Below are positions 13,001-21,793 of a stretch of 64,000 nucleotides of DNA, in pieces. Source of the DNA: Lateolabrax maculatus (Eukaryota > Chordata > Actinopteri > Acropomatiformes > Lateolabracidae); assembly GCA_031216445.1 (NCBI GenBank), contig CM062210.1:17443501-17507500 (forward strand), read 5' to 3'. Each line of letters starts with the position of its first letter. Position 1 is the first letter of the stretch. The notes under the pieces were generated by a model. It saw only the letters and a program-made list of their open reading frames with translations, did not search any database and was not told the origin of the DNA. The position numbers were made by a program, and so were the translations under genes.

Positions 13001-16000
13001 CTATTGGCAAAAGTTGTGGATAGTACCATCTGCGTTTTTGGGTATCACCCGGATCGAGGTTCCAAACGAGCTGAGCCGATACTAAAAATTGGAGTAAAAA
13101 CAGACCACTGATTGGTCAGAAAGAATTGTCACGAGACATCCTGCATGCACAAACCTGCCATTTTCAAATAGCCAAGCTAACTTCAATAGCGCCCGCAATT
13201 TTCTTTTCTTTTTTTAATTCACTTGACCCAGATTTTAAAGATTTTAAAAAAGAGAATCAAGAACACCATCCATTTGATATCCTTCATTGGTCCGGTGTGT
13301 TTTTGTCGCCTTTAAGCTGATGTCATGCCAGTTTCACTGCAAAAAAAGTACCTTATAAACTTTGAGACTGTGAGAAACAAGATTCTCTGGTCTGATGAAA
13401 CCAAGATTGAACCGACAGTCCCCATCCAACCTGACAGTTTGAGAGGATCTGCAGAGAAGAATTGGAGAAAATCCCCAAATCCAGGTGAAGTTTGTTGCGT
13501 CATATCCAAGAAGACTTCAGGCTGTAATCGCTGCCAAAGGTGGTTCAACTAAGTAGTGAGTTAAGGGTCTGAATACTTATGTCAATGTGATTGTTTTATT
13601 TTTTTTAAATTGCAAAATTTTCAAATCCTGTTTTCGCTTTGTCATTACAGGGTATTGAGTATAGATTGATGACGGGTAAAATTAATTTAAATGATTTTAG
13701 CACAAAGCTGCAACATAACAAAACATGAAAGTGAATACTTTCTGAGTGCACTGTATATAATCCTGTTGTTAAGCACTGCACCACCAAGGAGAAAAGCCTG
13801 ATGCAGTCTGAGTGTATAGCACAGTCATTCCATTATCTATCTGCATCTAAAGCAGTGGCGTAAAACAGCCCGTCTCAGAGCAAGTAAAGCCGGTTGGTTG
13901 CGTCGCCTTCGTAGCGAAGTCAGTTGGTCAAGTCAGCATACTGTCAGCTGGTCGAAATGGCAAAAATTTGCATAAACCTCGTTGGGTTTTCCATTGAAGC
14001 ATCCATGGACCGTTCCAAATTCTCGTTTGTTTTTTGCCATTTCATAAATACTTCAAATGCAGCTGTATCAAATAATTCACTATCCTCATTCATAATTGAA
14101 TGCTACAAATTATATCCAGATACAGGCAGAACGGAAGTACAGAGAGTTGTTGCTATGGAGACGATAATCCGTTTTGTCTGGTCACATTGGTGTAAACTGG
14201 CAGTTTTCAGCACATTGCAAGTAGTTGCAAGTTTTTTTTCTTTGGTCTGAATTGGGCTTAATGTGCACCTGTTGTCGATGATCTGTGTATTGCTGTGAAG
14301 AAGGATAAGTGACACTGTTTATGTGTGTTACGTTTTTCCAGTTTGCCTTTGCATCAGTAATGAATAACCTGTAATTTTCTGTCTTCTGTGTTTGCCTTAC
14401 AATATTGACCTAAACAACACAATGAAAGTGTAACATTATAACGTAATAGGAGCACTGGATTACAGTGTAAAATGTTAACAGAATGCAGGAAATGAGCACA
14501 AAAAGCCAGTTGTGATACAACTAACCTTTTTTTTTTAAATATTCTGTTTAAGTTTGGTTAGAACTGTCTCTGAAATAAGCCTTCCCTCCCACTTAAAAAT
14601 ATTCTGTGAAAACAACCAAGCTTTAGCTCTCTTCCGGCCCCAATATCTCTTTCAGATTACATTACAAGCTCTTGCATCAGATCTCCTTAACACACGCGCA
14701 CACAATAGGTTTCTGTCTGGCTGGCATCATGTTCCTAAATATTCTCTCTTTTTCTCAGCCTTACGAACCTGGTGATGACTGGTCAGAGCACATCAGCTCA
14801 TCTGGAAAGAAATACTATTACAACTGCAGGACAGAGGTGTCCCAGTGGGAGAAGCCCAAGGAGTGGCTTGAGAGGTAGCTATAACCCCTTTTACCCAAAG
14901 CACGTGATTTTACACACTTTACCTTAATCAGTGTCACTTAAAGATTGGATACGTTGCTAATATCTGTCTGCATGCATACTTGTGTCTGTGCTTCAGAGAA
15001 CAGAGGCAAAAAGAGGCAACTAAGACTGCAGTTGTCAACAGTTTCCCCAAAGACAGGGACTACAGAAGGGAGGCTATGCAAGCATCGGCAGCCCCGGGCT
15101 TTACTGGTGCTAGTAAGTGTCGCATACACTATTACAACACACAGTATCCATACCAGTCTGCTGTAACTGATCTTAATGCATCACATGTCTGCATATTTTG
15201 TTGCTTGGCTGGCCCAAAATATCAAGAATGGGAAAAATCTACCTGAAACATTTCAGCTTAAGCATTGTTGTTTTTTGTTAGTCAATAATGAGTATTGTTG
15301 AGCTGACCTTTTTGTTGATGAATGCTAAGGAACTGCTTACCAAAAGACTGAGACTACAAATGGCAAACACTACAAATGGAACTATGCATGCTGATGTGGC
15401 TTTAAGCAACGTACTGTGGCTGTGCGCTAAAACTAATGTGGTGATCGAACTGACTGGACCACGTTATACAGCATCCATTACTGCGTTCTTGGCTTCTTTG
15501 TGTTGACCGTCTAGAGATAAAATTATTGTAGGTGAGACAGTGAGTTACTCTTAACTCTATCTGCTAAATTATAATCCAGTTTGTGAGAACTCATGGCAAA
15601 AGTCACAGCTCTCCTGAAGTTCACTCACCTCCACCTCTCTACACAGAGTTCTTGTTGCCCATGGCTCGTCATCCACCATTTCATCCAAAGCATTTTTCAT
15701 CAGTTTCTGAGCCTTTACCATGCAAACGGCATCATCCATTAACAAGGCAAACAGTTTATGATGAGTTGTGTTTTGATACAGTCATATGCAAGTTTTTTAC
15801 ACAGGATTGCAGTGGATGTAGAGCAGCACAATTGTTATTGCAGTCTGCACGTCATAGAGAGTGGTGTGCATGTGCATGTGCTCCTATCTGGCTGTCAACT
15901 AAAAAAAAATGTGTATCTGGGTGGAAGTAGCTGATATGTGTGAGGTGTCTGGTCTTTGTATGTTTCAGCAATCTTTTCTGTTTCCAGTTTGTTTTTTAAA

Positions 16001-19000
16001 CATGCAATATTTTGGCATATACACTAGTGCATCTGTCTTCTGTTGTTGCTATATGAGAACCACACAAGGCTGTTACAAAAAAAATTCCATGAATGGATGT
16101 CATTTCATTTGTCATGAATAACCTGTTTCTGAATACTTATTAACCACTCCCAAAAACACTTCCTGTTAAACAGACCAACCTGTGTTTGGATGATTGCCTG
16201 ACACAATTTTGTTCATGAATAAATGCTGTTGAAAGTTTGATACATAGAAAGACAACATACAAAGATGCAAAAACGATGATAAAGTTTTGAGTTCTTGCTG
16301 CATTCAGTAATTAATGACCTACCACCACCATGGCAATCCTGTCCATAACATTACATTATTTATCAGTATTTCCCAGCAGTCATTTTGTCACTCAAACGAC
16401 ACTGTCACGGTACATCACAGTGGGAGCTCCCGTTCATTTGCTGTGGAAAGCTACTATTCATAGTAACACAACACTTTCTTTCACCTACTTGTATGACAGG
16501 GCAGACTTTTTGTAGGCTTGGCAAACTTAAACATGTAATGATGACTTAGTTCTGAGTTCTTATGGACACGTGGAGGACAGCTTGCCCTGTAACGTTGGCT
16601 CTGATCGCAGCTGCTCATAGCATCGTGGCCCTGTTTGGAAGGTGTGTAGCTCTACACACTACCAGCGATGCTACTGCAGGAACTGTGTGTTGCGTTTATT
16701 AGACGAGGTGGATGTGGTTAAAAAAAAAAAAAAGTTCACTGAAGCTGACACAAAGCTCCACAGTGGGCTGTGTTTACATGGAACAACTGACAACTGCCGT
16801 TGTATGTATTACACACAAGGTGCCAGTGACTGCTTCACACTTTTTTCATATTGTTCAGCCAAATGCTGTTAGGAGTTTAACATCATGTTTTCTTGTATGT
16901 GTGGAACGTCTCTGCAATTGCATTTCCCCGATTGTAGTATGTATAGTAGGTTGTCTGCAACTGACTACGTCTGTCCTGGAGTATGATCATAAGTTGTGCG
17001 ACAGAATTTCAGTTAGGCTCCATAAACCTTTCACAATGCTTCTGGGTTAGCCAGAAGTTTTAAGTAGAGTTTGGAAAAAATGGATTTGTGAGGCTGCCCC
17101 TGCTGATGGAATGACATCCTCCTTTCTGCTGCCTTCACAGAGTCAGCCCAGGTGGAGAAGCCTGCAGCGACCCATGCCTCCCAGTCATCATCCTCAGGCT
17201 CAGGGAGCTTGAATCCCTCATCTGGGCCCCCTGGATCATCTGCCTCCACGGTGCCCGTGTCCCCAGTCCTGCAGTCCCCCGCCCCTCCACTACTCCAGGA
17301 CCCCACCCTGCTTCGCCAGCTTCTACCAGCACTTCAGACTGCCCTGCAGCTCAACAATGCCAGTGTGGACATGGCAAAAATTAACGAAGGTAAGAAAAAT
17401 GCAGATGTAACCTTTGTACATTCAACTGGTGTCTACTTTCAGCCAGCTGCAGTGACTGTGTTTGATGAGCACTAGTTACAGAGTGACGCTTTGTAATGAT
17501 ATGCTGTACTGCTATCGTCCTCTGGTCTGACTGCTCAGTATGTGAGGCTTTGACATGACACGATAATCTGAGCACAGTATTGAGTCCTGTCTAACCTGTC
17601 TCCCCATAGTACTATGCTGTCTGTACTGTTGTCGGGACAAAATAAAATGTCCAATGTTGGCAAGGTGTGGGGGCTTTCAGATGCTGTTCAGCCATCTGAC
17701 AATCACTTCTGTTGGAGTACGGTGGTGCCTTCAGTCCATTGAACTTATCAGCTTTATGAATGACTAGCCTAACAGTCGATGTTGTGCCAACACTGAGTGG
17801 AAAACTTGGCTGACACTGTAGGGGGCTAATGCATCCTGACTGTCTGAGTCTTAGTTACGTGATCCAACCCCAGGAGCAGCAGTACATACACCTCTGCAGA
17901 CTGGGTAGTTGAGAGAGAATCCAGAGAATCTGGCTCAACTCAGAAAACACTCTTTGGCTTAATGATCACTGTATTGTCAGGCTGTGTTAACGAGTTGTCA
18001 GTTCAGCATGATTTGTCAGTAGGTATTTTCTTACTTACCTACATTTCTCTGCTGAGGTTTAAGTTGTAATTTACAGAGTTTGACAGCGGATCTGGCTGCA
18101 TGCTGACAGTTTGTCGGGGGGGGGTACGGTATTTGTACGCACATAATCATTCGCAAAGATGACTAACAGGTTAGTTGATGCGGGTCTGAAATTAACTTTA
18201 TTAGCCACTGGACAGAAATGGTGATCATTTTTGTTGATCACTTTCTTTAAATCCAAAAACAAGTAAAGGGGGAACATCAATGAATGCAGATTGTATCTAT
18301 ATTTAAAGTAGTGTAGGGTCTGTCTGTGCAGGAGGCGGGACCAAAAGAAATGTGGGACAAGAACAGAACTTAAAATTGATGAAATGCTTGATGTATTCTT
18401 TCAGTCAATGGTGTGCAAAATTAATTGTTACATAAAAACATGACAATATATCTAACCCTCCTCTCAGCCTATACCAACCAAATCTCAAAATATTGTTTAT
18501 TATTGAATATATTATATTAATTTATATTGAAAAGTTGTTTCACCCTAGCCTGTTTAAGCTACATTACATTTTTACTGGACATATTTATATGGGAAACATT
18601 ACTGAATTTGACTGTCAGATTCACTGTGATGCAAACCATAGTAGCAGGACTTGATAAATGAGTGAACGGGCTAACGGTGTGTCTGTTTGCCTCCTGTAGT
18701 TCTCACAGCTGCTGTCACACAAGCTTCATTACAGTCGATGCTCCATAAGATCCTCACTGCTGGACCATCGGCTTTCAATATCACTACTATCCTCTCTCAA
18801 GCTGCTCAACTCTCCAACCAAGGTAAATGAAGCCCACCACCACTGTGTACAGACACACCCATCGACTCATGTAGTGGTTTTCTTGCTGGGTATTAAATGT
18901 AGTAGATCGTATTGATCCCTTAGATTGTCTTTCTTTTTGTTTGTGCACAAAGCAGCTCAGCAATCGAACCAGTCACCCATGTCGTTAACATCAGACGCCT

Positions 19001-21793
19001 CATCGCCCAGGTCTTATGTTTCTCCAAGGATCAGCACACCACAGACCAACGCTGGTCCTCTTAAACCCCTCCTTAGCACGCAGCCTGCCATCTCACAGCC
19101 AAAGGTAAAAAATAAGTGTAGTGTTCAACAAGCTTATAGAGTATCCAGTTGGGCGGGAAAAGAACCCAGTTGGAGGAATTTGAGACATTTTCCAAGGGAA
19201 AATAACTCTTAAAACGCATCTAAAATCAACCATTGGCATGTATGAATGTGAAATACTGTCAGTGAAGATGTGCTTCTCTTTCTTTAGGCCAGATGAGCCC
19301 GTTGAATTGCTTAAATAAAATGGACATCCCGCAGTTGCCATTATTGTACATGCTAATAGAGGTCCAACAAGTGGCAAATCATCACACTTTCACTGAGGCC
19401 GTGTTGTATGCCATGAGTTTATAATCTCTGTCCAGTTGGATCAAATTTAGCAACTGCATCCCATATTTAAACCATTTTGTGGAATACACTGAATCACATG
19501 GTATCTCAGCCAGCCACTTTAAATAAAATGGGAGGTTCATACTGGGAATCAACCTATAAATACCTGACGTCTCATATTTTTCAAGTGACGCATGTTGTTG
19601 AGGCATGAAGGAGGTTCCACTGGACGGCCGGAGAAAATCTACTTTTAATATCTGTAAGCTTGTATCTTGATCCTGTGGAGAGGTTGTTGATGTAGTGTTG
19701 TGAACTTGTTGTTTTCAGGTGAGCACGCCATCAGTGAAGCAGGCATCTCATCCCCAGCCCTCATCCCAGCAGCCCCTCTCCAGCGATAAGCAGCACAGTC
19801 ACGACGCCACCACGGCCTCCCCGCGCACCCTCCATCGCCAAGGGTACGTTCCACCACACTACTCGCCAAACCCCAAAAAGGATTAGTAGCACCAGAAGTG
19901 AAAGAAAACATGGGTCTTCATTACTTGTGGGTCATGAGATGGCCAACTCTGATATCAAGGAATATATTTATTGTTGACGTGAGTGCTGAATTATTTTTTG
20001 TGTGTGCGTGTGTGTGCGTGCGTGCGCGTGCGTGCATGCGTGTGTGTGTGTGCGCGCTTCTCTGTCAAATCATCCACACACGTAGTCAAATAGAGAAGAA
20101 ATACTGTATCTGCCAAAACGTGGGACAGCTCATTCACATCAGCTCCTTACTGAGTTTTTACCACCACACTGGAAGTTCAGTCATGACAGTAGACAGTCTT
20201 CATTGTGTAGAGTTGTGGCACCATCTGCTGGTCATTGGCGGAACAATAAGTAGCTGCTTCATTCAGTTGTCTTCCGTCTTAATTCACTTTCTTTTGTGTA
20301 ACAATTTCCAGAAGGGAGCCAACTTGTGGTCAGTTCTCTCAGTGATGTTCATTACGGCAGTGGAAAATATTTCAGTGAAGTCTGTGTACACAAGCTAACT
20401 GACTGGTTTTCCCTCTTGGTAGATGCAGACACACACGGCAGTTTACATAAATATTTAATGACAAAAGACGGAGTCCGGTAGTGTTGCTGTTTTAGTTTCA
20501 GAGTCAGTCATTTGCCCAGGCCTTTCACCAGTGAAGAAGTGGGAACTGAAGATGAACATCAACGCTCTTAGTGGCAAAATGGACTTTAGTCAGTCAGTCT
20601 CTCAGGCACACTTACATAAGGAGGTTGTACATTTGTCTTCTGGTTTCCACTCCTTGATTCCAAACATACCTTCACTCAAACTTGCTGGGTTTGCAGCTAC
20701 TTGGTTTTTCCCTGCTTGGGCCCTACGTGTGGCTGTGTGCTGGGCAGCACACTGAGGTAACAGATCCATGTCCACACTGACAGAACTGCAGCTTCTGCTG
20801 TTGACCTGCTGAAGCGCTGTGGCCGGTGTAGACAGCCAAGTTACCACGTATTATGTCTTCTTTTTTTCTTTCCACAGCATAGCACATTCCCTGTTTTCTA
20901 CCATCTAATTCCTTTTGAGACTTTCACAACTCGCACTGTAGTTAGTTTTCACAGAGAAAGATTACACCGAGCAGCTGTACTCGAGAGCCTCGATCAAATC
21001 ATTTTCCTGCGGCCCTTTATATTTCCATTAGATATATTGAATGGGTTCCTGACATTGCTGCTGAGGACAAGTAGTTTAGTCTTTGTGACGAGTCAGTGCG
21101 TGTCTTCGTAAAACATTAACGTCTCGATGCTCACGTTCTTTTTCGCCCTGTGTTGATTGCAGCAGTCAGAGGAGTCCCTCCCCGGGTCCCAACCACATCT
21201 CCTCCAGCAGCAGCAACGCCCCCAACTCTTCCTCCGCTCCCCCCACCGCCTCGGCAGCCCGGCCCTCCTGCTCCTTCACCCCCACCCTCGCCGCCCACTT
21301 CAACGAGAATCTTATCAAACATGTACAGGGCTGGCCGGCCGAGCACGCAGAGAAGCAGGTTTGTCCCACTAACGTTTTATCGTTTCTGTCGATCGGACCA
21401 CTAATGTCATTTTGGCTGATTGTGGTTATTCACAGCAACCACAAGGGGTGGCTTTCTATCAAACTAATTCTGTGTGTCAACAACAAATCCTCAAGGCATC
21501 AAGACTACGTGAAGAGGCTCACACCATGGGCAGCATCTGTATGTCTGAAAACTGCACCGAGCTCAAAAACCTCCGGTCCTTGGTCAGAGTGTGTGAAATA
21601 CAAGCAACATTGCGCGAGCAGAGGTGAAGATACATTTTTAGCATTCAGCATTCACCTATTGGCCTATAAAGTAAGCCATAATAATAATAATCATTATTGT
21701 TGTTGTCTTTGTTTTTCCTGCAGGATACTGTTTCTGAGACAGCAAATCAAAGAACTTGAAAAGTTGAAGAATCAGAATTCCTTTATGGTCTGA
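4022..21793 (+). CDS. WAC, WW domain-containing adaptor with coiled coil (whole gene, 13 coding exons)
   Basis: The coding sequence joins 4022-4062, 4244-4274, 5130-5322, 12204-12295, 14759-14874, 14997-15112, 17141-17389, 18700-18822, 18956-19104, 19719-19843, 21163-21358, 21496-21623 and 21724-21793. All introns are GT-AG, and the total of 1629 nt gives 542 residues plus TGA. The product begins MVMYARKQPRL and ends KNQNSFMV, as in vertebrate WAC. Domains in order: a basic, Ser-rich N-terminus; one WW domain (about 124-157, with W127, W149 and P152 visible); a Ser/Pro/Thr-rich low-complexity middle; the LLQDPTLLRQLLPALQ helix region; and a C-terminal coiled coil (about 478-538). In mammals WAC is a nuclear adaptor. 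Its WW domain binds RNA polymerase II, and its coiled coil binds RNF20/RNF40 to promote H2B ubiquitination; roles in autophagy and mitosis are also reported. The product is about 105 residues shorter than human WAC (647) because a large middle exon is absent. Fish can carry two copies (waca/wacb), and I cannot assign which this is. Confidence 0.96.
4244..4274 (+). CDS. wac coding exon 2
   Basis: A 31-nt micro-exon after TTTGCAG. It completes a Gly codon, continues CDRRDSQPYQ and ends in phase 0 before GTACTT. Human WAC has a closely similar CHDRRGDSQPYQ segment at the same place. Confidence 0.92.
4275..5129 (+). other. wac intron 2
   Basis: An 855-bp intron, CpG-rich in its first half. It contains a perfect 13-bp inverted repeat with a 7-nt loop at 4798-4830. 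No additional exon was recognised. Confidence 0.85.
4798..4830. repeat. Perfect hairpin-forming inverted repeat
   Basis: The arms CCGTACTAACAAG (4798-4810) and CTTGTTAGTACGG (4818-4830) are exact reverse complements separated by AAACTAC. It lies in wac intron 2 with no obvious mobile-element context. Confidence 0.9.
5130..5322 (+). CDS. wac coding exon 3
   Basis: A 193-nt exon after CCACAG, encoding about residues 25-88 and ending in phase 1 (GGA G) before GTGAGA. It contains the conserved KYSSKSHP, GDHRHEKMRD and KMLRRSDSPE segments, followed by a His/Arg-rich stretch. This N-terminal basic, Ser-rich region of WAC is predicted to be disordered and to hold nuclear targeting signals. Confidence 0.95.
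7130..7320. repeat. Possible MITE remnant
   Basis: The sequence has the look of a fish DNA-transposon-derived repeat. Phrases such as GATTGCAATCCGATTATCC and ACGCATTTTAATGCAATGTG are of a kind I recall from dispersed fish MITEs. No target-site duplication or paired terminal repeat could be established, so the family and borders are uncertain. Confidence 0.3.
7597..7620. repeat. (CAG)8 trinucleotide repeat in wac intron 3
   Basis: Eight uninterrupted CAG units on the + strand, in an intron. It is an open poly-Ser frame on + and poly-Ala on -, but no splice context supports coding. Confidence 0.95.
12204..12295 (+). CDS. wac coding exon 4
   Basis: A 92-nt exon after TTGCAG, encoding about residues 89-119 (TSYSPQENSHNHSSLHSSN and onward) and ending in phase 0 (ACA) before GTAAGT. 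It corresponds to the Ser/His/Asn-rich linker before the WW domain. Compared with human it lacks a few residues of the SNPSNNPSK repeat. Confidence 0.93.
12940..13310. repeat. Dispersed-repeat segment nested in the Tc1 copy
   Basis: Just inside the left Tc1 terminal repeat the sequence changes to a segment beginning near TTTCCACTGCATGACTTGGC and running through CGAGGTTCCAAACGAGCTGA. This resembles a dispersed fish repeat I recall but cannot name. It replaces the N-terminal transposase coding part. Its right border with the Tc1 core (about 13310) is approximate. Confidence 0.45.
13320..13560 (+). pseudogene. Tc1 transposase core remnant
   Basis: An open stretch encodes a short piece of Tc1 transposase around KILWSDETKIE (first catalytic Asp). 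It then loses similarity in the translated frame, although the DNA at about 13490-13560 still resembles the end of Tc1 coding sequence. The paired-type DNA-binding domain and the remaining catalytic residues are not present, so it is non-functional. Confidence 0.75.
14759..14874 (+). CDS. wac coding exon 5 (WW domain)
   Basis: A 116-nt exon after TTCTCAG encoding residues 120-157 and ending in phase 2 (GAG AG) before GTAGCT. It holds the complete WW domain. The two signature Trp are 22 residues apart (W127, W149), with the Tyr-rich strand KKYYYNCRTE and the terminal Pro (P152) followed by KEWLER. WW domains bind proline-containing ligands; in WAC this contacts RNA polymerase II. Confidence 0.96.
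14997..15112 (+). CDS. wac coding exon 6
   Basis: A 116-nt exon after CTTCAG encoding about residues 158-196 (REQRQKEATKTAVVNSFPKD and onward) and ending in phase 1 before GTAAGT. It follows a 122-bp intron. In human WAC this point is followed by a large exon starting GMEDKHSS. Here the next exon found is the one after it. Confidence 0.94.
15113..17140 (+). other. wac intron 6, where a WAC exon is expected but not found
   Basis: A 2.03-kb intron between two phase-1 junctions. In human WAC a large symmetrical exon (about 105-120 codons, starting GMEDKHSSDASS) lies here. Reading all frames, I find no match to its conserved motifs. An open frame at 15583-15930 carries no WAC-like motif. The intron also holds a poly-A run near 16722. 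Confidence 0.7.
17141..17389 (+). CDS. wac coding exon 7
   Basis: A 249-nt exon after CTTCACAG encoding about residues 197-279 and ending in phase 1 before GTAAGA. It contains a Ser/Pro/Gly-rich stretch and then the conserved helix segment LLQDPTLLRQLLPALQTALQ, ending in KINE. It joins directly to exon 6 in frame (codon AAG across the junction), which supports skipping or loss of the human middle exon. Confidence 0.94.
17390..18699 (+). other. wac intron 7
   Basis: A 1.31-kb AT-rich intron with a short poly-G run (about 18116-18123). No other feature was recognised. Confidence 0.8.
18700..18822 (+). CDS. wac coding exon 8
   Basis: A 123-nt exon after CTCCTGTAG encoding about residues 280-320 (VLTAAVTQASLQSMLHKILT and onward, through FNITTILSQAAQLSNQ) and ending in phase 1 before GTAAAT. 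It is very similar to human WAC over its whole length. Confidence 0.94.
18956..19104 (+). CDS. wac coding exon 9
   Basis: A 149-nt exon encoding about residues 321-370 (AQQSNQSPMSLTSDASSPRS and onward) and ending in phase 0 (CCA AAG) before GTAAAA. The acceptor AAGCAG is a NAGNAG. I chose the downstream AG (18954-18955), which matches the human reading; the upstream one adds a single Ala. The upstream intron is only 133 bp. Confidence 0.93.
19719..19843 (+). CDS. wac coding exon 10
   Basis: A 125-nt exon after GTTTTCAG encoding about residues 371-411 (VSTPSVKQASHPQPSSQQ and onward) and ending in phase 2 (CAA GG) before GTACGT. The exon's own first six bases are GTGAGC, a good 5' splice-site sequence, so the acceptor is also a recursive-splice-like site. 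It is less conserved than the flanking exons, Gln/Ser/Pro-rich and probably disordered. Confidence 0.9.
19844..21162 (+). other. wac intron 10
   Basis: A 1.32-kb intron. Near its start is a mixed GT/GC alternating purine-pyrimidine tract (20000-20057) that could adopt Z-DNA. No coding or transposon sequence was recognised otherwise. Confidence 0.8.
20000..20057. repeat. Alternating (GT/GC)n tract
   Basis: About 58 bp of alternating purine-pyrimidine sequence mixing GT and GC steps. It is a simple-sequence repeat with Z-DNA potential, in wac intron 10. Confidence 0.9.
21163..21358 (+). CDS. wac coding exon 11
   Basis: A 196-nt exon encoding residues 412-477 and ending in phase 0 (GAG AAG CAG) before GTTTGT. 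It contains SQRSPSPGPNH, a Ser/Ala/Pro-rich stretch with markedly GC-rich third positions, and the conserved CSFTPTLAAHFNENLIKHVQ segment ending GWPAEHAEKQ. The acceptor is GCAGCAG, a second NAGNAG. The upstream AG (21161-21162) was chosen because it keeps SSQRSPSP-like spacing; use of the next AG removes one Ser in frame. Confidence 0.94.
21496..21623 (+). CDS. wac coding exon 12 (coiled coil)
   Basis: A 128-nt exon after TCCTCAAG encoding residues 478-519 (ASRLREEAHTMG and onward, through ELKNLRSLVRVCEIQATLR) and ending in phase 2 before GTGAAG. This is the first part of the C-terminal coiled coil. In human WAC this coiled coil binds the RNF20/RNF40 complex. Confidence 0.95.
21724..21793 (+). 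CDS. wac coding exon 13 (terminal)
   Basis: The final 70-nt coding exon after TTTCCTGCAG encodes ILFLRQQIKELEKLKNQNSF followed by MV and TGA. It is the end of the coiled coil and essentially identical to the human C-terminus. Intron 12 before it is only 100 bp. Confidence 0.96.

Larger units (their letters stand above)
12769..13753 (+). mobile_element. Decayed Tc1-like transposon with nested insertion
   Basis: Terminal inverted repeats of about 170-200 bp can be matched. The left end (CTGTGCATTCAG, then ATGTTGCAGCTTTATGCTAA and ACATAAGTATTCAGACCC) pairs with the right end (GGGTCTGAATACTTATGT, then GCACAAAGCTGCAACATAAC and CTGAGTGCACTG). A TA dinucleotide flanks each end (12767-12768 and 13754-13755), the Tc1/mariner target. 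Inside, at about 13320-13550, is a transposase core remnant in + orientation containing KILWSDETKIE, which includes the first Asp of the DDE triad. Much of the transposase is missing, and a different repeat-like segment sits next to the left repeat, so the copy is non-autonomous and old. Confidence 0.85.
12296..14758 (+). other. wac intron 4
   Basis: A 2.46-kb intron largely filled by a decayed Tc1 element (12769-13753) with a nested insertion. The remaining flanks hold no recognised coding sequence. Confidence 0.8.

Noticed and set aside
15583..15930. 115-codon open frame in wac intron 6, preceded inside by an acceptor-like CTACACAG
   Set aside because: It was tested as the missing WAC middle exon. 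None of the conserved motifs is present, and there is no in-phase donor in a plausible place.
21150..21404. Pro-rich and Gly-rich open frames in other frames over wac exon 11
   Set aside because: They are shadows of the GC-rich wac exon. Only the spliced wac frame matches a known protein.
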